64,000 nucleotides of DNA from the NCBI RefSeq assembly GCF_014698835.1, contig NZ_JACJTU010000007.1, forward strand, positions 1-64,000, read 5' to 3'. Positions 1 to 9,250 of the stretch are shown here, one piece after another. Origin of the DNA: Nostoc paludosum FACHB-159. GTDB lineage: Bacteria > Cyanobacteriota > Cyanobacteriia > Cyanobacteriales > Nostocaceae. Position 1 is the first letter of the stretch. Every line of letters starts with the position of its first letter. Below the pieces are notes generated by a model, which had not been told where the DNA came from, made no database searches, and saw only the letters and a list, made by a program, of their open reading frames with translations. The translations under genes and the position numbers were made by a program.

Positions 1-213
1 CCCTCTGAACTGGGCAGACAAAATGCCCACCCCACAAGAAAATCCTGATGTTTTTTGATTGGGAAGTCTCTGAATTCAAGGCTTTGAGTTGCTTGCTGAG
101 AGGGAATTTTTGCGTCTGGTCACAAGCAGCCAACAATCAACAATCCAAAAGTTTTATACCATTAACTAGTGACCAATGACTAATACTTCGACTTTGCTCA
201 GTACAAGTGACCA
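1..213. other. Left-edge non-coding stretch with interspersed repeat
   Basis: No convincing gene is visible before the first CDS. Short open frames enter from the left edge but end within about 60 bases and are not recognisable. From about 160 the sequence is a low-complexity repeat (ACCAATGACTAATAC, then TTCGACTTTGCTCAGTAC) that recurs inverted near 6155-6190 and in part near 21335-21358, so it is an interspersed element. It supplies the start codon of the following gene. Confidence 0.5.
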
Positions 214-1044
214 ATGACTACCCCAGAAGTTGAACTCAAGCCTTGTTTCCTTACACCGAAACGACTAAAACCACAGTATCCGCTGTTTGTGTATTTACCA
301 GGAATGGATGGAACAGGTCAATTATTGCGATCGCAAACCGCTGGATTAGAAGTTGGCTTTGATGTCCGCTGTTTTGCAATCCCTCGAAAAGACCTTAACA
401 GTTGGGATGTGCTAACGAACAGTGTATTAGACTTAATCCACGCCGAATTAGAAAAGAGTTCCCACAGGAGGCCAGTTTACTTGTGTGGTGAATCCTTTGG
501 CGGTTGCTTGGCGATGAAAGTTGCAATCAAGGCACCGCAGCTATTTAAACGAATTATTTTAATTAACCCAGCTTCAGCCTTTCACCTTCGTCCTTTGTTG
601 AATTGGGCATCGCAAATTACTTACTTAGTCCCATCAGGATTATATGATGTCGGCGCACTGGGGTTACTGCCATTTTTAGCATCTTTGCCACGTATTTCTC
701 GCAGCGATCGCCATGAATTATTAAGAACTATGCGTTCTGTACCGCCAGAAACCGTTCATTGGCGATTGTCTTTACTGCGGGAGTTTGAGATTGATAAAGA
801 GAAATTGGGCCGCTTAAAGCAACCAGTTTTGTTGATTGCTGGTGGTAGCGATCGCCTTTTACCTTCTGTAACTGAAGCCAAGCGTTTAGGGAATATCATA
901 CCAAATACCGAGATTGTGGTGCTGCCTCACTGCGGACATGCTTGCTTGTTAGAGCAAGATATTAATCTCTATGAAATTCTCAAGACTAACGACTTTTTAG
1001 AAAGTCAAGCTGATACTGTTACACAGCAAGAAGTGAGAGGATAG
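214..1044 (+). CDS. Alpha/beta hydrolase
   Basis: Predicted alpha/beta-hydrolase fold esterase or lipase of 276 residues. The sequence shows an oxyanion-type stretch LPGMDGTG near residue 30, the nucleophile elbow GESFGG (Ser near residue 94), an acid candidate in GGSDRLLPS near residue 213, and a C-terminal catalytic His in LPHCGHACL near residue 241, so the triad appears complete. No signal peptide is seen, so it is probably cytoplasmic or thylakoid-associated. It resembles the hydrolase part of plant and cyanobacterial phytyl-ester/diacylglycerol acyltransferase-like proteins, but the substrate cannot be fixed from sequence. The ATG lies inside an interspersed GACCAATGACTA repeat with no clear Shine-Dalgarno, so the start is slightly uncertain. 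Confidence 0.85.
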   Translation: MTTPEVELKPCFLTPKRLKPQYPLFVYLPGMDGTGQLLRSQTAGLEVGFDVRCFAIPRKDLNSWDVLTNSVLDLIHAELEKSSHRRPVYLCGESFGGCLAMKVAIKAPQLFKRIILINPASAFHLRPLLNWASQITYLVPSGLYDVGALGLLPFLASLPRISRSDRHELLRTMRSVPPETVHWRLSLLREFEIDKEKLGRLKQPVLLIAGGSDRLLPSVTEAKRLGNIIPNTEIVVLPHCGHACLLEQDINLYEILKTNDFLESQADTVTQQEVRG

Positions 1045-1183
1045 GGTGAGGGGCGATCGCATTTCTACAAATGCAAAACGCCCATAAACTTTAGTATGTT
1101 AGTTACACAGAGTTATCTAACTTAAAAGTTTGTATTAGCAAGGCGATCGCTCTTTTGCCTAAATAGGCAGGTTTACGATCGCG

Positions 1184-1480
1184 CTATTCAGTTTCTTTAA
1201 GCCACTTTTCATAACCGCAAACAAGCAAACGCTGTTTCACCTTGTCAATAGCTTCAGCCTTTGGCACATCAGTTGTTACTACACGATACACATCATTGAG
1301 AACAAGGTTATAATGCCTTCCTGTGCAGTGAGATACGATTTCTGCTAAGTTTCGATCTGACATTTCATCATAAAGTAATGCCAACAATGGTAAATAGTCT
1401 TGTGTTTCTATTCCATTGGGAAAAGCACACTGAATCAGTTTATAAGTACTTAAAAGATAAGGTGCAATAGTAATTTGCAT
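1184..1480 (-). CDS. Hypothetical protein, small helical
   Basis: A 98-residue protein of unknown function. I chose the ATG at 1480 over an upstream TTG at 1504 because AGGAAA sits six bases before it. The product (start MQITIAPYLL) is predicted mostly helical, with no signal peptide, membrane segment or cysteine pair. It begins two bases after the stop codon of an upstream degenerate frame on the same strand (1483-1701), which suggests an old two-gene, translationally coupled operon. With that partner looking like a toxin or PIN-type fold remnant, an addiction-module role is possible but only inferred. Confidence 0.6.
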   Translation of the reverse strand: MQITIAPYLLSTYKLIQCAFPNGIETQDYLPLLALLYDEMSDRNLAEIVSHCTGRHYNLVLNDVYRVVTTDVPKAEAIDKVKQRLLVCGYEKWLKETE

Positions 1481-1482
1481 GG

Positions 1483-1701
1483 TTAGTTTCCTGTTAAAAG
1501 GCAAGGCTGATGGATATACACATTGAACTTTACACCCTGAGAAAGTGCTGCTCTAACCGCTTTAGCATCTGCTGTCATCGTCACAATGCCTAACCGATCC
1601 CCTGTTCCTAAAATGATGATATCATTAGCGCCCAAACTTCTAGTCGGCTGTAAGTTTAGCAAACACAGTGCCTGTGTCTAGATTGACCATTTAAACGCCA
1701 T
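1483..1701 (-). pseudogene. Degenerate small gene, possibly PIN-like/toxin fold
   Basis: On the minus strand a protein-like segment of about 50 residues (key pieces GANDIIILGTGDRLG, VTMTADAKAVRAAL, VYIHQPCLL) ends at 1483, two bases before the next start. Upstream, the frame is blocked by TAG at 1678-1680. The neighbouring frame from the ATG at 1690 reads MVNLDTGTVFAKLTAD and then stops. Joining the two readings through a frameshift near 1640 gives one continuous, protein-like sequence. I read it as a gene broken by a frameshift. The Gly-Ala-Asn-Asp and Thr-Ala-Asp motifs recall PIN-like nuclease folds, but that assignment is tentative. Confidence 0.45.
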
Positions 1702-1854
1702 ACTCAACGGGATTATTTTATGGGAATGAGGTAACTTTCGGTAAAAGCATCGCAGGAATTTTTAATCCATAACTTGTACTTGTCGAGGGATGTCAAGCCG
1801 ATGGCAATTCGCTACAAAATAACATAGAGAGGCTTTAGAGAATGGTGTCTAGCA

Positions 1855-3018
1855 ATGACAGATCGATCCCAAGAAATAGAAGCAAAAAAATTAGTTAATT
1901 CACCTACAGAAACAAACAAAGTAAAAATTCAACCTCAATCATCAGTTGAAAATCAACCGTCTATATTAGAGTCTTTTGCTAAAACTGTTGCTGAGACTGG
2001 TAAAGCAGTTTTAGACACAGCAATAGGTCTAGGACAAGCAGCCACTAAACAAACACACAAATTAATTGAACAAACAACTCAAACCAGCGGTACAGTTGTA
2101 AATCGCCTGAGCGATAATTGGCTGATTAGAAAACTATCTGGAGTATTAAATCTCAATTGGCTATTTGGTGCCACTGATAATGTTGATTTAGAAAAAGCAG
2201 AAGTGGCAGTTAAAAAGCTCAAGGAAAAGTATCCCAACGAATCACCCAGCCAAATTGCTCACCGCATCATGATGGACAAAGCAGCAAGAGCCGGTGGGAT
2301 TGGTTTGGCAACGAGTATTTTACCAGGATTTGCACTGACATTTTTGGCAATTGATTTAGCAGCCACAACAAAATTGCAGTCAGAAATGGTTTATGAAATT
2401 GCATCTGACTATGGGCTAGATTTAAAAGATCCTGGCCGCAGAGGTGAAGTTTTAGCAATTTTTGGTTTGGCTTTGGGTGGAGGCCGTTTGTTGAAAGCTG
2501 CGGGATTAGGCTTGTTAAGAAATGTGCCCTTTGCGGGTGCAGCGATCGCCGCTAGTTCAAATGCAACAATGATCTATTCATTGGGGTATGCTGCTTGTCG
2601 ATTTTATGAAGCCAAACTAGATGAATCAACTTCCCTCAATTCGCCAGAGACATTGGCAACATTAAAACAACAGAGTGAAGAGTATCTGCAAAGTGCGATC
2701 GCTCAACAAGCCGTCATGGATCAAATTTTAGTTCACATGATCCTCGCCAGCCATCCCGAAAAAACTTGGCAAGAAATTTTGCCAGAATTGCAAGTTGCAA
2801 ATTTAAGCCCTACGTCCCTAAAAGCCATTGCCGAAAATATCAAATCACCCAAGCCTTTAGATACACTCCTCAATCAGCTAAGCCGTGATTTTGCCATACC
2901 GTTGTTAGCTCAGTGTCGCAAAATTACCCAGCTTGATAACCAGACTACACAACTTGAACAGGAAATAATAGACGCGATCGCCAACAAATTCGATCTGGGC
3001 ATGGGGAATGGGGCATAG
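1855..3018 (+). CDS. EcsC family protein
   Basis: A 387-residue protein. The N-terminal ~95 residues are polar and low-complexity. A central block (about 115-255) has the features of EcsC-like proteins: KYPNESPSQIAHRIM, a hydrophobic Gly/Ala-rich segment around GIGLATSILPGFALTFLAIDL, then a second Gly/Ala-rich membrane-associating region around FGLALGGGRLLKAAGLGLL. The C-terminus is helical. The function of cyanobacterial EcsC-like proteins is not established; membrane association is likely. The gene stands alone and runs directly into a large repeat array at its 3' end, with the stop codon lying just before the first GGGCATT copies. Confidence 0.75.
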   Translation: MTDRSQEIEAKKLVNSPTETNKVKIQPQSSVENQPSILESFAKTVAETGKAVLDTAIGLGQAATKQTHKLIEQTTQTSGTVVNRLSDNWLIRKLSGVLNLNWLFGATDNVDLEKAEVAVKKLKEKYPNESPSQIAHRIMMDKAARAGGIGLATSILPGFALTFLAIDLAATTKLQSEMVYEIASDYGLDLKDPGRRGEVLAIFGLALGGGRLLKAAGLGLLRNVPFAGAAIAASSNATMIYSLGYAACRFYEAKLDESTSLNSPETLATLKQQSEEYLQSAIAQQAVMDQILVHMILASHPEKTWQEILPELQVANLSPTSLKAIAENIKSPKPLDTLLNQLSRDFAIPLLAQCRKITQLDNQTTQLEQEIIDAIANKFDLGMGNGA

Positions 3019-3367
3019 GGCATTGGGCATTGGGCATAGCGAATGAGTCTTTGATACTCGCCGACGAGTGTTTAATACTCGTGAATGAGTGTTTAATACT
3101 CGTGAATGAGTGTTTAATACTCGTGAATGAGTCTTTGATACTCGTGAATGAGTCTTTAATACTCGCCGACGAGTGTTTAATACTCGTGAATGAGTCTTTG
3201 AACTCTACTTTATACACCCCAATGCCCAATGCCCAATGCCCCATACCCAATGCCCAATGCCCCATGCCCCATGCCCAATGCCCAATGCCCAATGCCCCAT
3301 GCCCAATGCCCCATCCCCAGTCCCCAAATTTTGAGCAATACTGGTACAAGAACGAATATTTTAGATA
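3019..3367. repeat. Composite array: 21-bp tandem repeat flanked by inverted heptamers
   Basis: Three parts are visible. First, GGGCATT heptamers at about 3019-3038. Second, about seven units of a 21-bp repeat (consensus GAATGAGTGTTTAATACTCGT) at about 3040-3200, each unit carrying ACGAGT/ACTCGT complementary arms. Third, a long CCCAATG/CCCCATG heptamer run at about 3220-3325 that is the inverse complement of the first part. The 21-bp period keeps both strands open in one frame, which creates repetitive open frames of no coding value. Confidence 0.85.
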
Positions 3368-3377
3368 AAATCCCGCA

Positions 3378-4859
3378 ATGAAAATTCAACCTAGTGATAC
3401 GCCTTTGCTAGAGTGGACAGGCGATAGTCTGGCAATTGGATTATTTGAAGATGGAGTAGAGTTAACCGGAGATCTGGCAAATTTAGATCAAAAGTTTTCC
3501 GGAGTCTTGAAAGAACTGATTGCTGAAGAGGAATTTAAAGGGAAAGCCAATAGCACCATTTTTACCCGTGTGAGTGGTAATAGCCCAGTGCGTAAATTGA
3601 TTGTGGTGGGTTTAGGAAAACCAGAAGCACTCAAACTAGATACACTGCGACGCGCTGCGGCTGGGGTAGCTAGGGTAGCCAAAAAGCAAAAAAGCAAAAT
3701 TCTCGGTTTGAGTTTTCCACTATGGAATAACGATCCTGACGCAAGTGCCCAAGCCATCGCAGAAGGCGTAGAATTAGCACTCTACCAAGATGTTCGCTTT
3801 AAATCAGAACCCGAAGATAAAGGGCCACAAATAGAAACCGTAGAATTACTAGGTTTTGGTGGACAAGAAGCAGCCATCAACCGCGCTCATCAAATAGTTT
3901 CCGGGGTAATTTTGGCACGGCAGTTAGTAGCAGCCCCAGCCAATGCAGTAACACCGATTACCTTAGCAGAAACAGCCCAGGCGATCGCCAACGAACACGG
4001 TTTACAACTGCAAATTCTCGAACGAGAAGACTGTGAAAAGTTGGGTATGGGTGCTTTTTTGGGAGTAGCCCAAGCATCTGATTTGCCACCAAAATTTATT
4101 CACCTCACTTACAAACCAGAAGGTACACCTAAAAAGAAACTAGCCATTATTGGCAAAGGTTTAACCTTCGACTCCGGTGGACTTAACATAAAAGGTGCTG
4201 GCAGTGGTATTGAAACCATGAAAATTGATATGGGTGGTGCAGCTGCAACCTTAGGTGCAGCAAAAGCGATCGCTCAACTCAAGCCAGATTCCGAAGTACA
4301 CTTTATCTCAGCGGCGACCGAAAACATGATTAGTGGTCACGCCATGCATCCAGGTGATATCCTCACAGCATCAAACGGCAAAACAATCGAAGTGAACAAC
4401 ACCGACGCAGAAGGACGTTTGACCCTAGCAGATGCCCTAGTGTATACCGACAAATTAGGATTAGATGCGATCGTAGATTTAGCCACCCTCACAGGTGCCA
4501 ACGTCATCGCCCTGGGCGACGATATTGCTGGCTTATATACTCCCGATGATGCAGTAGCTTCCCAATTGGAAAAAGCCGCCCAAACATCAGGAGAAAAGAT
4601 TTGGCGGATGCCAATGGAAGAAAAATATTTTGAAGGGCTAAAATCTGGCATTGCCGACATGAAAAACACCGGCCCCCGTCCAGGTGGTGCAATTACCGCC
4701 GCCCTTTTCCTCAAAGAATTCGTTAAAGAAACCCCTTGGGCACACTTAGACATAGCCGGCCCAGTGTGGACAGATAAAGAAAACGGCTACAACAGCTCCG
4801 GGGCAACTGGTTACGGTGTTCGGACGCTGGTTAACTGGGTATTGAACGCTGGGGAGTAG
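3378..4859 (+). CDS. pepA: Leucyl aminopeptidase (M17)
   Basis: Cytosolic dinuclear-metal aminopeptidase of peptidase family M17, 493 residues, normal length. It removes N-terminal residues from peptides during protein turnover; in cyanobacteria it may also process cysteinyl-glycine. The N-terminal domain (about 1-165) is the variable alpha/beta domain of PepA. The C-terminal catalytic domain contains the metal and active-site motifs [10 protein letters not shown] (residues ~257-266) and the family signature NTDAEGRL (~338-345). No signal peptide. The start ATG follows a short spacer after the repeat array. It is probably transcribed alone, and a G-rich/C-rich inverted heptamer array begins at its stop codon. 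Confidence 0.95.
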   Translation: MKIQPSDTPLLEWTGDSLAIGLFEDGVELTGDLANLDQKFSGVLKELIAEEEFKGKANSTIFTRVSGNSPVRKLIVVGLGKPEALKLDTLRRAAAGVARVAKKQKSKILGLSFPLWNNDPDASAQAIAEGVELALYQDVRFKSEPEDKGPQIETVELLGFGGQEAAINRAHQIVSGVILARQLVAAPANAVTPITLAETAQAIANEHGLQLQILEREDCEKLGMGAFLGVAQASDLPPKFIHLTYKPEGTPKKKLAIIGKGLTFDSGGLNIKGAGSGIETMKIDMGGAAATLGAAKAIAQLKPDSEVHFISAATENMISGHAMHPGDILTASNGKTIEVNNTDAEGRLTLADALVYTDKLGLDAIVDLATLTGANVIALGDDIAGLYTPDDAVASQLEKAAQTSGEKIWRMPMEEKYFEGLKSGIADMKNTGPRPGGAITAALFLKEFVKETPWAHLDIAGPVWTDKENGYNSSGATGYGVRTLVNWVLNAGE

Positions 4860-4985
4860 GGACTGGGGACTGGTGACTGGGGAGATGAGGGAGTGTGGGG
4901 GGAAAGATTCTTCCCTATCCTCCCACACCTCCCACCCCTCCCACACTTCCTGCTTGCCCAATTCCCAATCCCCAATGCCCAATTT
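4855..4985. repeat. STRR1-type inverted heptamer array
   Basis: GGGGACT-type heptamers (about 4855-4885) are followed by CTCCCACAC/CTCCCACCCC and CCCCAAT runs (about 4915-4985) in the opposite orientation. The G-rich and C-rich halves could fold back on each other. The array lies directly downstream of pepA, so it may act as the transcript end. Confidence 0.75.
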
Positions 4986-5116
4986 CGTGCTATCTTGGGT
5001 GGGCTAGCCACAAAAAATGTTGCAATATTAACAAAAGTATTTGGCTATCTCGAAAGTTAAGCTTTTTGGGCAAAGCCATCTGGTAAAATTTGTAAGGTTT
5101 CTAGAAGCTCTAAGCA

Positions 5117-6139
5117 ATGGGATCGACTCGTGTACGGATCGCAATTGACGCAATGGGAGGGGATCACGCACCCGGTGAAATTGTTGCTGGCGCATTGCGA
5201 GCAAGGGAAGAATTGGGTGTAGATATATTGTTGGTCGGCGATCCCCAACAAATTGAAGCTGCCTTACCTCCAAAAACAAATTTAGGGCAGATGGAGATCG
5301 TGACCGCACAGGAAGCGATCGCGATGGATGAAGAGCCTTTAAACGCAGTTAGACGCAAACGCAACGCTTCTATCAATGTGGCGATGGATTTGGTCAAGCA
5401 GCAACAGGCAGATGCGGTATTTTCAGCAGGTCACTCTGGCGCAGCTATGGCATCAGCTTTGCTCCGCTTAGGACGATTACCAGGAGTTGACCGCCCGGCC
5501 ATTGGGACTGTTTTCCCGACCATTGTCGCTGGGAAGCCAGTGTTAGTGCTTGATGTCGGCGCAAATGTAGACTGCCGTCCGAAGTTTTTAGAGCAGTTTG
5601 CTGTCATGGGGTCGGCTTACAGTCGGTATGTCTTAGGTACAAATGAACCTAAGGTGGGTTTGTTGAATATCGGTGAAGAAGACTCCAAGGGCAATGATGC
5701 AGCTGTCCGCGCCCACCAACTACTACGGGAAAATTCCCAAATTAATTTTATTGGCAATGCCGAAGGGCGTGATGTGCTTTCCGGGCGTTTTGATGTGATT
5801 GTCTGTGATGGCTTTGTTGGCAATGTCTTGTTAAAATTTGCCGAAGCTGTCGGAGAAGTAATTTTGCAAATCTTAAGGGAAGAATTACCCCAAGGATTAC
5901 ACGGTCAAATCGGCTCAGCACTGTTAAAACCAAACCTCAAGCGCATCAAGCAGCGCATGGATCACGCAGAACACGGCGGCGCTTTACTCTTAGGCGTGGC
6001 AGGAGTTTGCTTGATCGGTCACGGTAGCTCACAGGCACCATCAATTTTTAATGCAATTCGCATGGCAAAAGAAGCAGTTGACAACCAGGTACTGCAAAGA
6101 ATCCAGTCCCAATACACCCTAGAGCGGGAGAGCGGTTAG
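5117..6139 (+). CDS. plsX: Phosphate acyltransferase PlsX
   Basis: Converts acyl-ACP and phosphate to acyl-phosphate for the first acylation of glycerol-3-phosphate in membrane lipid synthesis; peripheral membrane enzyme. The 340-residue protein has the expected length and begins with the characteristic RIAIDAMGGDHAPGEIV. Further family blocks are FSAGHSGAAMASALLRLGRLPGVDRPAI, VLDVGANVDCRP, LLNIGEEDSKG and GNVLLKFAEAVGE, seen in order. It is followed on the same strand by fabH and fabD, the usual bacterial fatty-acid cluster. The 190-base gap to fabH is filled by TAGTCATTA-type repeats, so co-transcription is likely but not certain. Confidence 0.95.
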   Translation: MGSTRVRIAIDAMGGDHAPGEIVAGALRAREELGVDILLVGDPQQIEAALPPKTNLGQMEIVTAQEAIAMDEEPLNAVRRKRNASINVAMDLVKQQQADAVFSAGHSGAAMASALLRLGRLPGVDRPAIGTVFPTIVAGKPVLVLDVGANVDCRPKFLEQFAVMGSAYSRYVLGTNEPKVGLLNIGEEDSKGNDAAVRAHQLLRENSQINFIGNAEGRDVLSGRFDVIVCDGFVGNVLLKFAEAVGEVILQILREELPQGLHGQIGSALLKPNLKRIKQRMDHAEHGGALLLGVAGVCLIGHGSSQAPSIFNAIRMAKEAVDNQVLQRIQSQYTLERESG

Positions 6140-6300
6140 TCATTAGTTATTAGTCATTAGTCACTTGTACTGAGCGGAGTCGAAGTATTAGTCATGAGTC
6201 ATTAGTTAAAAGCAACAAATGGCAAATGACAAAAGGCAAAGTCAAATTAGACAAATAACAAAGGACGAATGACGAAGGACAAATAACCAAGGACAAGTGA
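6138..6300. repeat. TAGTCATTA repeats with interspersed element
   Basis: Short direct repeats of TTAGTCAT flank a segment ACTTGTACTGAGCGGAGTCGA that is the inverse of the element at the left edge (about 185-207). The following AAATGGCAAATGACAAA stretch is a second low-complexity tract. No coding potential is seen. Confidence 0.65.
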
Positions 6301-6329
6301 CAAAAAGCTGATAGCTTGGGAGATTAGGT

Positions 6330-7322
6330 GTGCATAACTTAGGTATAGCAATTACAGGAAGTGGCTCAGCAGTACCAGCAACTTCCCTACACAACCAGAG
6401 ATTGACTGAACTGGTTGAAACATCCGACGAATGGATTACCACAAGAACTGGAATTTGTCAACGGCGAATAGCGCTACCATCGGAGTCATTGAGTGTACTC
6501 GCTACAGCGGCCAGCAATCAGGCGATCGCAGCTGCGGGAATTAAACCAGAAGACCTAGATCTGATTTTGCTGGCGACTTCTACCCCTGACGATTTGTTTG
6601 GTAGTGCTTGTCAAGTACAGGCTAAATTGGGAGCAACCAAAGCAGTAGCCTTTGACTTGACGGCAGCCTGCTCAGGCTTTGTATTTGGACTGATTACAGC
6701 AGCTCAATACATCAGAACCGGTGTCTATCAAAATGTACTGTTGATAGGAGCAGATATCCTCTCTCGTTGGGTAGATTGGCAAGACCGACGCACTTGTGTA
6801 CTATTCGGTGATGGTGCAGGGGCAGTGGTATTGCAGGCATCCAAAAGCGATCGCTTACTAGGTTTTGCCCTCAAAAGTGATGGTACTCAAAACCATTACC
6901 TCAACCTTAGCTATACAGGCTCATCCGAAGAACTACTTCCTGGTATAAATGTCACTAAAGGCGCTTACCAACCCATTAGTATGAACGGCAAAGAAGTCTA
7001 CCGCTTCGCCGTCCAAAAAGTGCCAGAAATCATTGATAAAGCCTTGTTTCAAGCTAACCTCACTGTTGACCACATAGATTGGCTAATCCTACATCAAGCC
7101 AATCAGCGGATTATTGATGCCGTTGCCCAACGCCTCAATATCCCAGAACAAAAAGTTATTAGTAATCTCGCCCACTATGGCAATACCTCCGCTGCTTCCA
7201 TCCCTCTAGCTTTAGATGAAGCAGTGCGCCAAGGCAAAATTAAACCCAATCACATCGTTGCTACATCCGGCTTTGGTGCCGGTCTTACATGGGGTGCAGC
7301 AATTTTTGAATGGGGAAGATAG
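6330..7322 (+). CDS. fabH: 3-oxoacyl-ACP synthase III (KAS III)
   Basis: Condenses acetyl-CoA with malonyl-ACP to start fatty-acid synthesis. The 330-residue protein carries the complete Cys-His-Asn triad: Cys in TAACSGF (near residue 113), His in LILHQANQRI (near 254) and Asn in HYGNTSAA (near 284). The C-terminal GFGAGLTWGA is also conserved. The start is GTG with GGGAG seven bases upstream, which supports it over later codons. It lies between plsX and fabD, as is common in cyanobacteria. A G/C-rich inverted heptamer array fills the gap to fabD. Confidence 0.95.
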   Translation: MHNLGIAITGSGSAVPATSLHNQRLTELVETSDEWITTRTGICQRRIALPSESLSVLATAASNQAIAAAGIKPEDLDLILLATSTPDDLFGSACQVQAKLGATKAVAFDLTAACSGFVFGLITAAQYIRTGVYQNVLLIGADILSRWVDWQDRRTCVLFGDGAGAVVLQASKSDRLLGFALKSDGTQNHYLNLSYTGSSEELLPGINVTKGAYQPISMNGKEVYRFAVQKVPEIIDKALFQANLTVDHIDWLILHQANQRIIDAVAQRLNIPEQKVISNLAHYGNTSAASIPLALDEAVRQGKIKPNHIVATSGFGAGLTWGAAIFEWGR

Positions 7323-7512
7323 GGATTGGAGACTGGTGACTGGGGACTAGGGAGATGGGGGAGTGTGGGGAGTGTGGGGAGTGTGGGGGGAAAGAGAATT
7401 AATACTTCCCCATCCTCCCACACCTCCCACACCTCCCACACCTCCCACACCTCCCCATACCCAATGCCCAATGCCCAATGCCCAATGCCCAATGCCCAAT
7501 GCCCAATATCCA
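7321..7512. repeat. STRR1-type inverted array between fabH and fabD
   Basis: GGGGACT/GGGGAGTGT repeats (about 7330-7392) are followed by ACACCTCCC repeats (about 7418-7456) and CCCAATG heptamers (about 7459-7505). The first and second blocks are mutually complementary and could form a long hairpin inside the fab transcript. Confidence 0.8.
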
Positions 7513-7533
7513 CTGACCACTGACTATTGACCA

Positions 7534-8415
7534 ATGACTAAAACTGCATGGGTGTTTCCCGGACAAGGTTCCCAAGCGCTGGGAATGGGAATGGATTTAT
7601 TAGATATACCTGCCGCTAAAGACAAATTTGACCAGGCTGAGGCAATTTTAGGCTGGTCTGTGACGGAAATTTGTCAAACACAAGAAGAAAAATTATCACA
7701 GACGCTATATACTCAGCCGAGCCTTTACGTAGTAGAAAGCATTCTTGCTGACCTTCTTCGAGAGCGAGGGCATCAACCAGATTTAGTTGCTGGACACAGT
7801 TTGGGAGAATATGTTGCCCTTTATGTCGCTGGTGTCTTTGAGTGGTCGGCTGGTTTATATCTAGTGAAGCGTCGTGCAGAACTCATGGATAGTGCCTCTG
7901 GTGGTATGATGGCAGCCCTGGTGAACTTTGACCGCGAACAGTTGGAAAAAGTCATTGGCGAAACGCCTGATGTAGTCGTGGCAAATGACAACAGTCCGGC
8001 TCAAGTGGTAATTTCAGGTACTACCGAGGCTGTACAAACAGTCATGTCTCAAGTAAAAGCCAAACGTGCTATTCCTTTAAAAGTTTCTGGGGCATTTCAT
8101 TCACATTTAGTTGCGGCGGCGGCGGCTGAATTTCAAGACATTTTGCAATCTGTGGAATTTCAGCCAGCTGTTGTTCCAGTTTTATCGAATATAGAACCAA
8201 TTCCGTCTATTGATGCCGAAATTTTGAAGCAGCGCCTCAATCAACAAATGACGGGTTCGGTACGCTGGCGAGAAATTTCTCTGCAATTACCAGCCAACGG
8301 CATCGAGCAAGTAATAGAAATTGGCCCTGGCAAAGTTCTAACTGGCTTAATTAAACGTATTAGCCCTGACTTAATCCTAAAAAACATCAATACTGCTGCT
8401 GATTTGCCAGTTTGA
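7534..8415 (+). CDS. fabD: Malonyl-CoA:ACP transacylase
   Basis: Transfers malonyl from CoA to acyl carrier protein, supplying elongation units to FabH and the other ketosynthases. The 293-residue protein shows the N-terminal FPGQGSQ motif (residues 8-14), the catalytic Ser in GHSLGEY (near residue 91) and the catalytic His in SGAFHSHL (near 190). Length is normal. The ATG lies in a GACCAATGACTAAAAC sequence identical in type to the repeat at the first gene of the window, so the start codon appears to sit in repeat-derived DNA. The plsC gene that often follows fabD in cyanobacteria is not here; a Uma2 gene follows instead. Confidence 0.95.
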   Translation: MTKTAWVFPGQGSQALGMGMDLLDIPAAKDKFDQAEAILGWSVTEICQTQEEKLSQTLYTQPSLYVVESILADLLRERGHQPDLVAGHSLGEYVALYVAGVFEWSAGLYLVKRRAELMDSASGGMMAALVNFDREQLEKVIGETPDVVVANDNSPAQVVISGTTEAVQTVMSQVKAKRAIPLKVSGAFHSHLVAAAAAEFQDILQSVEFQPAVVPVLSNIEPIPSIDAEILKQRLNQQMTGSVRWREISLQLPANGIEQVIEIGPGKVLTGLIKRISPDLILKNINTAADLPV

Positions 8416-8549
8416 TTTTTTGAAAGGATCTTTTAAAAAGAAGAATTCAGAATTGGTGAATTCAGGAATCAGAATCAATGCGATCGCTGACTCCTGAATA
8501 GTTTATTTTTAAAATTAAAAACAAAACCTGATACTGATTCTGCCAACCA

Positions 8550-9140
8550 ATGATTACTTCAACAAACGTCACCCGAAAACTATTCAATATTCAAGAATAT
8601 CACCGCTTGATTGAATTAAGTTTCCTTACAGAAAACGACAGAATTGAATTAATTCGTGGAGAATTAATGCAAATGGCTGCCAAAGGAACACCACACAGTA
8701 GCTGTACTTCTTCTCTAGTCAATGAATTAGTAGTTTTACTCTACAATAAGGCTATAGTTAGAGGGCAAGAACCAATTTCATTACCTCCAAATAGCGAACC
8801 TGAGCCTGATGTAGTCATTGCGCGTTATCGTGCAGATCGTTATTCGTCAAAGCATCCTTCTGTTGAAGATATTATATTAGTAGCTGAAGTATCTGATAGT
8901 CCCCTTAAATACGATACACAAGAAAAATTAACCCTTTACGCTGAATCAAAAATTGCTAATTATTGGATATTTAATTTAATAGCGAATTGTTTAGAAGTTT
9001 ACACCCAGCCGTTTCAAGATTTGCAAGGTAATTTTAATTATGCAACTAAGCAAATATATTTACCAAATGCAATTGTAAATATTCCTGAATTTCCAGATTT
9101 ATTGCTCAATTTATTAGCGGTGTTTCCTCTAGTTAGTTAG
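8550..9140 (+). CDS. Uma2 family (DUF820) nuclease-like protein
   Basis: A 196-residue Uma2/DUF820 protein, a PD-(D/E)XK-fold family very expanded in filamentous cyanobacteria. The usual landmarks are present: YHRLIELSFLTENDRIELIRGEL near the N-terminus, SEPEPDVVI (acidic Asp), LVAEVSDSPLKYDTQEKLTLYAES with the Glu-x-Ser/Asp pair, and IANYWIFNL. The catalytic pattern therefore looks intact. The biological role is unknown in general; nuclease activity is inferred from the fold. Monocistronic, in an AT-rich context between fabD and a GST. Confidence 0.9.
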   Translation: MITSTNVTRKLFNIQEYHRLIELSFLTENDRIELIRGELMQMAAKGTPHSSCTSSLVNELVVLLYNKAIVRGQEPISLPPNSEPEPDVVIARYRADRYSSKHPSVEDIILVAEVSDSPLKYDTQEKLTLYAESKIANYWIFNLIANCLEVYTQPFQDLQGNFNYATKQIYLPNAIVNIPEFPDLLLNLLAVFPLVS

Positions 9141-9250
9141 TACTACACAAAGTTATATCTGCAACCATACTTGCTCAATAAATCTGCTTTTTGGTAGTAG
9201 GTATTCAGATAGCCTTGCAAGTAAGATGGTATAAAGTATGAGGTTTTCTG

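Noticed and set aside
3030..3368. Open frames on both strands with repeated NECLILV or SIKHSFT residues
   Set aside because: They come from the 21-bp and heptamer repeats, whose period is a multiple of three or seven; no protein family is seen.
8416..8549. Search for plsC after fabD
   Set aside because: Only a short AT-rich gap and the Uma2 gene follow; plsC must be elsewhere.
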